Shown here in pieces: positions 17,928 to 26,795 of a DNA stretch of 64,000 nucleotides. Within the stretch, counting starts at the first letter, position 1. Every line of letters starts with the position of its first letter. Source of the DNA: SIG575 sp045542485 (GTDB lineage: Bacteria; Bacillota; Clostridia; Oscillospirales; Acutalibacteraceae); the NCBI GenBank assembly GCA_045542485.1, contig JAZQLC010000025.1:1-64000 (forward strand). The letters run 5' to 3'. Position numbers and translations under genes: made by a program. Below the pieces are notes generated by a model. The model saw nothing but the letters and a program-made list of their open reading frames with translations, did no database searches and was not told where the DNA came from.

Positions 17928-20270
17928 TTATCCGTTACTGAGTGCTTTTTCTGCAATCTCCACTTGACAGACTTTATCACCGTTTACATACTTACCGTTT
18001 TGGTAATAAACTTCGGAGTTGATATTTACAACGGCATTTGTCGGCACATATAAAACAGCCTTCATGCCTTGCGGGAGAGTAAGGTTGATAATATAATCTT
18101 CAGCAGTTTTTTCATAATCCAGAGTGATTAACCCTTTTACGCTGGGAACGGTACAGCTCATATTGTCCGACAGAGTATACTGAGGGTCGATTTTAACCTT
18201 TTCATAGCCTGATGCAAGGGGAGTGATACCTGCAAAATGCTTACTCATTATAACAAGAGGTCCGCCACTCCAAGCGTGATTCTTAGTGCCTCGCCAGGAG
18301 TCCCAGAATTCCCAGAGAGTAGAGTAATCCTCACTCATCATACCCTCATATCTGTCCTTGATTCTGTCATATGCAGCTTCATATTCTCCCATTTTGCAAA
18401 GGGCCTCAAGAACATAGTATTCCATATACGGGCTTGAATTTTTAGTGTTTGTAAGCACATTTGTAATAGTATCATATTGTTCTTTCCCTGCAAGTCCCGA
18501 TAAAACTGCAAGGGCATTGGCTCTGTCGTCGGGCTTTCTCACATCTTTACTTTTGAAGCCGTCTTCTGTCCAGAGAGCCTTGTATCCCTTTTCGATAGTC
18601 TCTTTTCTTTCGGTAATAAATGAGATGTCCTCGTCTTTCCCTGAAATCTCCGCCATTTTCTCTGTGGCGGAAAGAGCATAGTAAACCCAGGCGTTTTCGA
18701 TGGCGGTCATATCTGCCTTATTGCCCCAGTCTGCCCAATCCCACGAGCCGCCGCGATGAACGACAAGATTATTTTCGCCCATTTCCCAAAGCTTCAGGTA
18801 ATCAAGGGATGCATCGTAAACCTTTTCGATAAAAGCCTTGTCACCGGTATATTCGTAGTAGGTGAGGAAGCCCACGATTCCGGCTAACTGCTGAACGGGA
18901 AGCTCGAAATAGTCACCGCTTATAGGTACAACAGTCTGAAGAACCTTTGTGTCTTGGGCGTGAGAAAGCATCGCTTCTACGCCTTTCTGATACAGCAGGT
19001 AGGAGTTACTGTCCATAGAGTACATTGTCATAATCATTTCACTTGTAACATCGCCCCACCACTGTGCTCTTTCTCTGTCGGGACAATCCATAAAATTGTC
19101 ACGCATAGTAACATAGAGCGTACGCAGAGATTTTTGCCACAGAGAATTCATAAATTCATCGTCGCACCTGAAGTCACCGCAGAACGAACTGTCGTATCCC
19201 GTTTCACGGTACTTGAGAGAAACCACTGTAACGCCTCGCGGTATTTTATAAGTAATATGCTCTCCGTTAAACCAGCCTAAAGCTTCAAATTCCTGTTCGC
19301 CCTCTTTAGTTACATAGGTAGTTGAAACTGCGCCGATTAAAGTGTTTTCCGTTGTTATGCGGATTTTCTTACCGGCAGGTGCTATGACTTTAAGATAGGG
19401 GGTAAGCTGTGCGTTATAGGGGATGTCTACGGTGATTTTTTCACCGAAAAGCTTTTTTACGGTATAGTTTTCATAATTCTCTGAATTCTCATAATCTTTA
19501 AGACCGTAATCCTTCAGAAAAGGTATTCCTCTCGGATAGAGTTTGCCGTAAGCACCCTTGCCGCCGACGGCGTATTCGACACCGTTTTCCCAGGATGAAA
19601 CATCATAATCTTCATTTAACCAATCGCCCATGTCTTCCCTTGCATCGAAATAAATACTGTATTCGGGAAGTCGGTAATTAGGGGGATAAAGGGGACTGTC
19701 AACGAAAGATGCGTTTCTTTTTACTTTCCAGCTTTTGTCGGAAATTATGGTGATGTCATCGTTTATGGCTTCAAAAAGGAATCCGCCCTGACCGCTGCTG
19801 TTGTAGGAATAGCTTGTTTCATCATCCCAGAACCACACCAAAGCACAAATCCTGTTTTCACCCTCTCTGAGATAGGGGGCAATATCCATGCTGTCATAAT
19901 AGCCGCTGTTTTCATCGGGACCTCGTTTGACGCTTCCCTCAAAGATGACGGTTTCTCCGTTTATGTAAAGCCAATATTTCGAGTCAGCTGAAATGTGAGC
20001 AATAAGTTCTTCAGGAGCTTTTTCAAGATTTACCTTTTTGGTAAAGCACATCCAGACGTTCTTCTCCGTAAGGTTTTCCTTATCCCAGATCCATTTGGCT
20101 TTCCAATCGGTTTTTTCTTCCGTAGAAATCACACTGTATTCGGGGATACTGTCGGGAATCTCGTAATCATTTGTATACGGTACCATTGTCGTTTCACCCC
20201 ACGAAAAAATTGAAGTAATAAAAGCTGCCGCTATTGCAAGATAAGAAATAATTGTCTGTAAAATTTGCAT
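17928..20270 (-). CDS. secreted GH78 alpha-L-rhamnosidase-like enzyme
   Basis: A 780-residue exported protein (signal residues 1-24). An N-terminal beta-sandwich region with a galactose-binding-like look (about 55-190) is followed by a second beta domain and an (alpha/alpha)6 barrel. The barrel starts with DNFMDCPDRERAQWWGD (391-407), the GH78 signature, with Glu400 as the expected general acid. GGSWDWADWG and WEFWDSWRGTKNHAWSG also fit the barrel. GH78 enzymes cut terminal alpha-L-rhamnose. rhaA elsewhere in this window would use the product. It starts behind GGGAGG and is followed by no clear terminator. Export is odd only in that no cell-wall anchor is visible. Confidence 0.85.
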   Translation of the reverse strand: MQILQTIISYLAIAAAFITSIFSWGETTMVPYTNDYEIPDSIPEYSVISTEEKTDWKAKWIWDKENLTEKNVWMCFTKKVNLEKAPEELIAHISADSKYWLYINGETVIFEGSVKRGPDENSGYYDSMDIAPYLREGENRICALVWFWDDETSYSYNSSGQGGFLFEAINDDITIISDKSWKVKRNASFVDSPLYPPNYRLPEYSIYFDAREDMGDWLNEDYDVSSWENGVEYAVGGKGAYGKLYPRGIPFLKDYGLKDYENSENYENYTVKKLFGEKITVDIPYNAQLTPYLKVIAPAGKKIRITTENTLIGAVSTTYVTKEGEQEFEALGWFNGEHITYKIPRGVTVVSLKYRETGYDSSFCGDFRCDDEFMNSLWQKSLRTLYVTMRDNFMDCPDRERAQWWGDVTSEMIMTMYSMDSNSYLLYQKGVEAMLSHAQDTKVLQTVVPISGDYFELPVQQLAGIVGFLTYYEYTGDKAFIEKVYDASLDYLKLWEMGENNLVVHRGGSWDWADWGNKADMTAIENAWVYYALSATEKMAEISGKDEDISFITERKETIEKGYKALWTEDGFKSKDVRKPDDRANALAVLSGLAGKEQYDTITNVLTNTKNSSPYMEYYVLEALCKMGEYEAAYDRIKDRYEGMMSEDYSTLWEFWDSWRGTKNHAWSGGPLVIMSKHFAGITPLASGYEKVKIDPQYTLSDNMSCTVPSVKGLITLDYEKTAEDYIINLTLPQGMKAVLYVPTNAVVNINSEVYYQNGKYVNGDKVCQVEIAEKALSNG

Positions 20271-20355
20271 AGGAACCTCCCTGAAATTATCTTCGGTGAT
20301 AACCTTTGTTTATGAAAATGAAACCCTGACGAAGAGTTCAGCAAATCGGGATTTG

Positions 20356-20856
20356 TTATTCTTGTCTTCCCCAAAAATCAGCCCAAGATTGCCGAACTTC
20401 TTCATTATCCCGAATGTCACGAACATTTCCGAATTCGTCTAAAGTGAAGATGTTTTTAAAACATTCAGGCATATCATTATATTGCTTTTCTAATTGCATA
20501 TTAAACACTTGAAAACATGGGTAGTTGTAATGTTCCAATAAATAAGGCATCAGAAAAATTGACCGCATAGGTTCGTATTCTGTATAGTTATATGGGGCTT
20601 TTTCGGGTCTTTTCTTCAGCAACTCAAGAAGTTTGCTCATTAGAATGGAAATTTCATCTTCGGTAGCGTATGCTGCATACCCTCTGACAGCACACAATTT
20701 CATATCCAGATAGCGTTCTTTTTTGAAAACTTTAAGAAAAAATTCTTTTCCATCAAAGGGCATATCACAGAGCAGTTGCTTTAGTGTTTCGTTTCTTTTT
20801 GATACATCCTTCTCTTGAAAAAATGATTCCATTAAATGTTCGTGATGGCTTTTCAT
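20356..20856 (-). CDS. hypothetical protein
   Basis: A 166-residue, helical, cytosolic protein of unknown family. It is rich in charged and aromatic residues (KKRPEKAPYNYTEYEP), without signal peptide or membrane segment. Its helical pattern could be a short HEAT-like or immunity-protein-like fold, but no motif proves it. It lies between two glycosidase genes on the same strand, 45 bases after the clan GH-A gene. The AGGTG binding site is weak. Confidence 0.55.
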   Translation of the reverse strand: MKSHHEHLMESFFQEKDVSKRNETLKQLLCDMPFDGKEFFLKVFKKERYLDMKLCAVRGYAAYATEDEISILMSKLLELLKKRPEKAPYNYTEYEPMRSIFLMPYLLEHYNYPCFQVFNMQLEKQYNDMPECFKNIFTLDEFGNVRDIRDNEEVRQSWADFWGRQE

Positions 20857-20901
20857 ATCTCACACCTGTAAATTCAGATTTCTTATAAAAACGATGCAGT
20901 A

Positions 20902-22491
20902 TCAATAAACAACATATATCGGTGTATTGCTGATGGTCAGCTTTCTGCCGATACATATTTCGTTGCCGTACATATCATATGCTGTGTAATCACCTTCGGG
21001 TGCAGTGATTTTAGTTTTATTGCCAAGGCTGTAATATACTTCAATTTTATTTCCGTTTGCCTTGTATTCATCAATCACAAGATTCTTTTTGTTTGAAATA
21101 TTCTTCACAAAATCTGCGTTACCGAGAAAACGGATAACCGTTGCGTAGGAAATAACGGCTTTTTCAGGTTGCAGGTATTCGTTGAAAAAAGCAAAGTCGT
21201 TGATATCGTTTTCGGGTGTGACAGTTTTTCTGAATGCGAACGAAACAAACCCTCTTGCACCTGTTGAGCGAGTGTAAAGTGCCTTGCAAGCGATTGTTGC
21301 TGCATCTGCACCGCCTACTCCGCTTTCACTGTTGAAGCCACCTTTTGAGAGCTCTGCAGATTTTGTAAGGGTGAGAGTTCTGTTCATATAATCATAGTAA
21401 TTGTCAAGCCCGTCGTGGTTGTGATAGCCGAAATTATCAAGCAGATTTTTGCTCATCAGCTCTGCAGCTTTCTGGTAGAAAACAAGGTTGCTTTCTTTTT
21501 CTGCAACCGCAAGTCCGCCGGAATAAACAAAAGCTGACGGATTTTCGGATTTAATTATTGATGCTGTGTTTTCAAGAATAGAAAAGTATTCGTCAGGAGT
21601 ACCTGCAAAGAAATACCAGTTAGGCTCGTTCCAGATTTCCCACAGAATATCAGTGTTGTGGGCATAATGTGCAGCAATCTTGCTTGTAAAATCTGACCAG
21701 ATATTTATATCGGGAGGGTAAGTCCAGCCTATTGATTCATCGTAATTCTCTTTGTACTTATCTGCGGCAGACCATTTTCCTGCGTTGAAGCCGAGAAGCC
21801 AGTTATATTTCATATTGCGTTCATTAACCTTGCCGACAAGGTAATCCTGCACGGAGAAATTAACTTCACCGTAAGGAACGCTTTGCATCGCACCCCAGCC
21901 GACACTGTCCTCACGCACAAGATTTACACCGAGATACTCAGCCGTATCAAGGATTTTGTCAACGGATTCTCCGGCAGTAAAATTCGGGAGCTGAAAACCT
22001 TCGCCCCACGTGTATGCACGGGTTATATACGGCTGAATTCCGTAGTAAAAGTTATCGTTTGCCTGTACGTTTCGGGTGAGAACACCGATGTTGAAACTGT
22101 GTTTTGTTCTGTCAGTCAGTTCAATTGAAACAGTGAAAATTCCGTTTTTATCAGACGAAAAACCAAAGATGTTATACGGCATAGCGGAATTAAAGGTGAT
22201 GTATCCGCGTTTTTTAAAGGAAGTCTCTTCACTTGTTACAGAGATTTTTGCTTTTGTGCCGTCAAGGGATTCATCAAGGCATTCAATAACAACTCTGATT
22301 TCATTGTCAGGCTCAAACAGATTGCCTTCACCAATAACGCCGAAACGAAGTTTTTCACTTTCACCGTTTATGTAGTATTCGGTTTCGGTATCTGTCTGTA
22401 TGATGACAAGTTGTTTTTGGGGGAATAAGCCCATAAAAAACATATCAAGTGTGAATATCAGGGACAGTAAAAATGAAATGATTTTTGCCAT
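20902..22491 (-). CDS. exported clan GH-A glycoside hydrolase
   Basis: A 529-residue protein with a hydrophobic N-terminal export signal (residues 1-22), a beta-sandwich domain (about 30-140) and a TIM barrel. EIWNEPNW (285-292) is the clan GH-A strand-4 motif with Glu289 as acid/base. Glu389 in FNSESG is the likely nucleophile. A C-terminal beta domain (YYSLGNKTKI...) completes the usual layout. The pattern is nearest to GH39 or related families, but I cannot fix the family or substrate. It starts behind AGGAG, 50 bases after the FAD oxidoreductase gene, and probably shares its transcript. Confidence 0.7.
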   Translation of the reverse strand: MAKIISFLLSLIFTLDMFFMGLFPQKQLVIIQTDTETEYYINGESEKLRFGVIGEGNLFEPDNEIRVVIECLDESLDGTKAKISVTSEETSFKKRGYITFNSAMPYNIFGFSSDKNGIFTVSIELTDRTKHSFNIGVLTRNVQANDNFYYGIQPYITRAYTWGEGFQLPNFTAGESVDKILDTAEYLGVNLVREDSVGWGAMQSVPYGEVNFSVQDYLVGKVNERNMKYNWLLGFNAGKWSAADKYKENYDESIGWTYPPDINIWSDFTSKIAAHYAHNTDILWEIWNEPNWYFFAGTPDEYFSILENTASIIKSENPSAFVYSGGLAVAEKESNLVFYQKAAELMSKNLLDNFGYHNHDGLDNYYDYMNRTLTLTKSAELSKGGFNSESGVGGADAATIACKALYTRSTGARGFVSFAFRKTVTPENDINDFAFFNEYLQPEKAVISYATVIRFLGNADFVKNISNKKNLVIDEYKANGNKIEVYYSLGNKTKITAPEGDYTAYDMYGNEICIGRKLTISNTPIYVVY

Positions 22492-22541
22492 CTTTTTTTC
22501 TCCTTTAATATCTGATTTGAAAATCGGAATTCAATCGGTAC

Positions 22542-23801
22542 TTATATTCCTATAATTTCTCTGATTTCTTTTGCATCAACATCATTCAGACTGCAATTCT
22601 GCGAAACGGAGATATATGCCGCAACACCTGCAGCCTCGCCAATTCCTATGCAGATAGGCATTACCCTGAAGTTTGAATGTGCCATATGTGTACCCGAAAT
22701 GTTTCTTCCGCAAAGCAGAAGATTTTCTTTAACTTCAGGAACAAGGCAGCCGTAAGGAATTGTATACCCTTTATCCTGTTTAAAATGCTTCTGTACCCCT
22801 GTTTTGTCAAGACCTGCACCGGTAATATTATGCACATCAAAATTGAAGTAAGCATCTTTTACAACATAATCGTCAAAGACCTTCGCTTCAAGAATATCCT
22901 GCTCATTCAAGGTGTATTTGCCCTTGAAATGTCTTGTTTCACGAATGCCCATAAGGGAAGCAGAGCTGATAACATAACAATTTTCGTAACCGGGAACAAA
23001 TTTACGCAGATATTTAACTATATCATCCATCTGTCTGCGACAAGTGAGCGTTGCCTTTGTTAAATCCTCTGCATCTGTACCGTCAATATTAACAGCATTT
23101 GTCATATTGCAGGTAACAACACCCGGAAGTGTTGATTTGTATGTAAGAATATGTCCTGCAGGATAAGGAATATGTTCTTTTGCAAGAGCCTGAAGTTCAC
23201 CGTTCGGCGTTTCATAGGTTGATTCAAATGAACCTAAAAATACTGCTTTGTCATAGTCAACACCGCCGACTTTGAACATAAGTGTTGCAGGTTGCATTTT
23301 GTTATCACTTTCTCTTCCGAGAACAAATTCTGCTCCTGCTCTTGCGGCAATATCTCCGTCACCCGTAGCATCAATAGTGATTCCGGCATAAATATCTGTT
23401 TTGCCCGATTTGTTGATAACGGTAGCACCGAGAATTTTATCTCCATCGCAGATAGCATCCTCAGCAAAGGTATAAAGCATAAGTTTGCAACCAACCTCAC
23501 AAAGCATTTCAAGATAAAGTGTTTTTAGCTTTTCAGGGTCTATCAGGTTAGTGATTTCGTTTTTGAATTCACCTTCATTATTTTCAGATGTTCTTTTCAG
23601 AATTTCATAATACAAGGGACTCCCGCAACTGCCTGTCCAATGGCTCATAAGACCTGAAGTTGAAATTCCGCCAACGTCTCCGTTTTGCTCAACAAGAATA
23701 ACCTTTGCACCGTTTTTGGCAGCAGTATATGCCGCTGCAAAGCCGGAAGGACCGCTTCCGAGAACAAGAACATCGGTATGTAATTCGAACTTTTTAATCA
23801 T
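22542..23801 (-). CDS. FAD-dependent oxidoreductase
   Basis: A 419-residue flavoprotein. The N-terminus has the dinucleotide-binding loop GSGPSGFAAAY and, at the end of the next strand, the FAD-binding Glu in VEQNG. GGISTSGLMSHW and the DATGDGDIAARAGAE segment match the FAD_oxidored family found beside many glycosidase genes. The C-terminal MPICIGIGEAAGVAA is the last FAD contact. No signal is visible, so it is cytosolic. The substrate is unknown; in such gene clusters these enzymes are thought to oxidise released sugars or related alcohols. The ATG at 23801 has AGGTG in front; a GTG at 23810 is a weaker alternative. Confidence 0.8.
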   Translation of the reverse strand: MIKKFELHTDVLVLGSGPSGFAAAYTAAKNGAKVILVEQNGDVGGISTSGLMSHWTGSCGSPLYYEILKRTSENNEGEFKNEITNLIDPEKLKTLYLEMLCEVGCKLMLYTFAEDAICDGDKILGATVINKSGKTDIYAGITIDATGDGDIAARAGAEFVLGRESDNKMQPATLMFKVGGVDYDKAVFLGSFESTYETPNGELQALAKEHIPYPAGHILTYKSTLPGVVTCNMTNAVNIDGTDAEDLTKATLTCRRQMDDIVKYLRKFVPGYENCYVISSASLMGIRETRHFKGKYTLNEQDILEAKVFDDYVVKDAYFNFDVHNITGAGLDKTGVQKHFKQDKGYTIPYGCLVPEVKENLLLCGRNISGTHMAHSNFRVMPICIGIGEAAGVAAYISVSQNCSLNDVDAKEIREIIGI

Positions 23802-23839
23802 AATTAACACCTAACAGCAAATTATAGTTTGTCGAAATT

Positions 23840-23868
23840 ATTATACCATTCATATAGTGAAAAAACAA
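23840..23868 (-). promoter_or_regulatory. promoter of FAD oxidoreductase gene, fused to upstream terminator
   Basis: On the minus strand: TTGTTT, 17-base spacer, TATAAT preceded by TGG, then TCGACAAA. The -35 box lies in the T run of the terminator at 23870-23911. This is one of four similar terminator-promoter modules in the window. Confidence 0.7.
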
Positions 23869-23911
23869 CACCCCACAAGGAAAGGTTTAAATAAGTCTTT
23901 CACTGTGGGGT
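23863..23911 (-). terminator. terminator of GH5 gene
   Basis: Stem ACCCCACA with TGTGGGGT around a 26-base loop (itself able to pair AAAG with CTTT), followed on the minus strand by TTGTTTTTT. Confidence 0.7.
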
Positions 23912-23966
23912 TATTCTTTGGGTGTTTGGTTAATTGGATTTTGTTTAAATAGTCAATACATAAAAA

Positions 23967-25112
23967 TTATGCTTTTGCAAATTCGGCAAGAAGTGTATGG
24001 TCATTCATCGGTTTGCAGCAATTTTCAGTTCTGACAGATGACCATTTGCGTTCAATTTCCTCAGCCGGGTCGTTATTTATATCAACAACATTGTCCTCGT
24101 CATCTGACCCCATCATAAACCATTCACTTGTTTCTCCCTTGGCACAATGTCCTTTGTAGGTCCAGGTCTGCCAGTTATATGAACATTCATCAAAAAGCTT
24201 CAATATGTATTCCCATGTTGCAGTTCCGCGGCAAGGAGAAAATTCACCAACGAGCACAGGTACATTGAATTTTTTACTTGCGTGATGCTCGGTAACTTCT
24301 TTGAAGCTATCGTTTGAATTGTCATAAAGGTGATACTGATACATCACATTTTCCCATCCCCGTGCTTCAGGGTGGGGGATGTCATCGGGTGTCCAGATTG
24401 CCTCAAGTGTTATGATATGATCGGGGTCCTTTGCCCTGACTGCATTATATAACATAGAATAAACATCGTGATACTTGCTGTTGATTTTATCCTCGCCTTC
24501 ATAATCGCACATAGGCTCATTCATCAGGTCATAGGCGGCAACCGTTCCGTTACCTGCAAAATGTCGGGCAATTTCGCTCCACAATTCACAGGCAAGTGCA
24601 CGGAAATGAGCGCCTTCTTCGGTCTCATCATAAAGTCTGCAATGGTTCACACGGCAGCTGTGGTGAGCGATGCTCTGATGACCGGGCACACCATGCATAT
24701 CAAGAATGACGTACATTCCTCTTTTTCCGCATTCCTCAACAACCCAATCAAGGCGTGAAAAATCGATTTCACCGTTTTCTTTGCGTTTCCATGTTCCGGA
24801 ATCGTCCGTCTGGAAATTACGGTACCAGAACGGCACACGCACACAGGTGAAGCCCAGCGACTGAAGATAGTCAAGGTCGTATTCAGTGATGTAGTTGTCT
24901 TCTCGGATTTTTATAAGTCGATCAGCTTCTTCCTTGCCGAATCGCCTTTCAAGTGTGGTTACGATATCCCATTGAGCTTCTCCGCCTTTAAAAAATCCCT
25001 GCCATAATTCATCGAGCAACCATCCGCCCAGATTTGTTCCTCGCAAAAACACCTGTTTTCCCTCGGCGTTGATGATTCTTTCACCGTCACAATGTAGCAT
25101 ACTGAGACTCAT
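23967..25112 (-). CDS. GH5 family glycoside hydrolase
   Basis: A 381-residue TIM-barrel enzyme of the GH5 (cellulase A) type. It starts with FLRGTNLGGWLLDE, as in exo-glucanase-like GH5 members. Glu199 in DLMNEP is the acid/base and Glu290 in VLVGEFS the nucleophile; VRVPFWYRNF and DMHGVPGHQ are further barrel motifs. There is no signal peptide, so it is probably cytosolic and works on imported oligosaccharides. The start at 25112 follows ACAGGAG; an upstream in-frame codon at 25184 would run into the beta-helix gene. It is the last gene of a likely malQ, beta-helix, GH5 transcript. Beta-glucan or related oligosaccharide as substrate is inferred. Confidence 0.85.
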   Translation of the reverse strand: MSLSMLHCDGERIINAEGKQVFLRGTNLGGWLLDELWQGFFKGGEAQWDIVTTLERRFGKEEADRLIKIREDNYITEYDLDYLQSLGFTCVRVPFWYRNFQTDDSGTWKRKENGEIDFSRLDWVVEECGKRGMYVILDMHGVPGHQSIAHHSCRVNHCRLYDETEEGAHFRALACELWSEIARHFAGNGTVAAYDLMNEPMCDYEGEDKINSKYHDVYSMLYNAVRAKDPDHIITLEAIWTPDDIPHPEARGWENVMYQYHLYDNSNDSFKEVTEHHASKKFNVPVLVGEFSPCRGTATWEYILKLFDECSYNWQTWTYKGHCAKGETSEWFMMGSDDEDNVVDINNDPAEEIERKWSSVRTENCCKPMNDHTLLAEFAKA

Positions 25113-25164
25113 ACTGTATTCTCCTGTTACAATAATTTTATTTCGATAAGTTTTATCGGAAATG

Positions 25165-26733
25165 TCAATCGTCAAAAATATCAATAATTAATTTGCGGAT
25201 TTCCTCGATTGCGATATTAAACGCTTGTCGGATAATTCTTACAAATTTTTCAAGGAAGTTTTCTGTTTCAAGCTCTGCATCTTCTCCGTCTGCGGAATAA
25301 CAGCCGATGTTGTTGCTTGTTATTTCGTTACCGTAGAAGTCTGTCATACAGCCGTCCTCAACCTTAAATCCTGCACCGATTAACGGCGAACCCTCTGCAA
25401 GCTGATATGCTTTTATCGGGTCATCTCCACCTACAAAGCCGGGGAGAGTGTTCAAAGCATCCTTATCAAATGACGGATTGAATGTATTATAATAGCAGTT
25501 GTTGGCAAACACGTTATTTGCATCCTTTATTTCGCTGTTAACATAATAAAACTTATGTCCATCTTTAAAGACTATAATATTGTTTGCAAACAGTGAGTCG
25601 TAAATCTGAGTCATCTGGAATTCCGGACAATTGATTATTGTATTGTTGTAAAAGCTGAAATTCCATTCGCCATCGGATACACCGATTTTGTTTCTGCCCT
25701 GATTGTCGTTGACGGACAGGCAGTATCTTACCGTGTTACCTCTGTTACCGCCACTGGAAGGATTGTTGCACATAAAACGCATATTATCGTGGGAATAGAT
25801 GTATTCGTATGTACAGTTATATGACCCGTGGTCAAAATCCACTGTCATTCCGTCACCGTAGTTTTTCTGACCTGCTATTTCGCAGTAGCTGAAAGTACAG
25901 TTTGAAGAATAATGAGTCCACATTGCAGCGGTAAAATACAGAATTTTTCCGTTTTCATCAAGGCCGACACCCTGACAGATATCAATCGCACGACAATGTG
26001 TTACCAAAGCACCGTCGCAGCCTTCAAGAACAACTGCCTCACCGTCCATATTGTAAAATTCACAGTTCTTTACAAGTGCATTCTTGTTCAGGTCCTGAGA
26101 TCCTGTGAAAAATATACCGTTGCCGACATCATATATTTTGCAGTTAATCGCCTGAAAATCGTTAACCGGGTAGGGGGAGCCGCCATAACGCTTGATAACT
26201 ATTGCGGCTCTGCCCGAAATCGGACCTTCAGTATAATTGTCACGGTAGGTTACGGTATAATTCTGCATATCGTGAAATTCGCAGTTTTCTATCCTGACAC
26301 CCTTAGATTCTTTCGTAACTCCGTCAACCCAGATACCGCCACCGTTGTGTGCCGTGATTTCAAAGCCCGAAACGGTTACATAAGAACAGTCAAAAATTTT
26401 CATAACTGCATCTCTTTCATCAGTGTTGAGATGTGGCTTTTTGCCCTCACCGTAAGATGAAATAACAATGGGATTATCCTGAGTTCCTGAACAAGTAAGC
26501 GTAATAGCGCAGTCATAGTCCGCACCCGCCTTGAACAGAATTTTGTCACCTGCTTCGAGCGTTAATGATGCGATATTATCAACGGTTTCCCAGGCAGATG
26601 TTTCGGATAAACCGGTGTTTTCGTCGTTACCCTCTATGCCGTCAATGTAGTAAGTTGTTCCTGCTGCAAATACCAACGGCGTTATGCTCAAGGTGATCAT
26701 AATAATAAGAATTATTGATAAAAGCTTTTTCAT
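25165..26733 (-). CDS. secreted right-handed beta-helix protein with helical C-terminal tail
   Basis: A 522-residue exported protein (signal residues 1-23, ending VFAAG). TYYIDGIEGND..GLSETSAWETV is the usual N-terminal cap of secreted parallel beta-helix proteins. Repeated short strands with Asn and Cys ladders follow (VRIENCEFHD, INCKIYDVGN, VKNCEFYNMD, VTHCRAID). Such folds are polysaccharide lyases, hydrolases or binding proteins; no catalytic set is certain. The last 35 residues form an amphipathic, aromatic helix that may attach to the envelope. The start follows AAGGAGG. It lies between malQ and GH5 genes with gaps of 62 and 52 bases, so co-transcription is likely. Confidence 0.75.
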   Translation of the reverse strand: MKKLLSIILIIMITLSITPLVFAAGTTYYIDGIEGNDENTGLSETSAWETVDNIASLTLEAGDKILFKAGADYDCAITLTCSGTQDNPIVISSYGEGKKPHLNTDERDAVMKIFDCSYVTVSGFEITAHNGGGIWVDGVTKESKGVRIENCEFHDMQNYTVTYRDNYTEGPISGRAAIVIKRYGGSPYPVNDFQAINCKIYDVGNGIFFTGSQDLNKNALVKNCEFYNMDGEAVVLEGCDGALVTHCRAIDICQGVGLDENGKILYFTAAMWTHYSSNCTFSYCEIAGQKNYGDGMTVDFDHGSYNCTYEYIYSHDNMRFMCNNPSSGGNRGNTVRYCLSVNDNQGRNKIGVSDGEWNFSFYNNTIINCPEFQMTQIYDSLFANNIIVFKDGHKFYYVNSEIKDANNVFANNCYYNTFNPSFDKDALNTLPGFVGGDDPIKAYQLAEGSPLIGAGFKVEDGCMTDFYGNEITSNNIGCYSADGEDAELETENFLEKFVRIIRQAFNIAIEEIRKLIIDIFDD

Positions 26734-26795
26734 CAGAATACCTCCTTGAATTTAAACAGATATGATTGCCATCTGTATTAATATCCACTGAATTT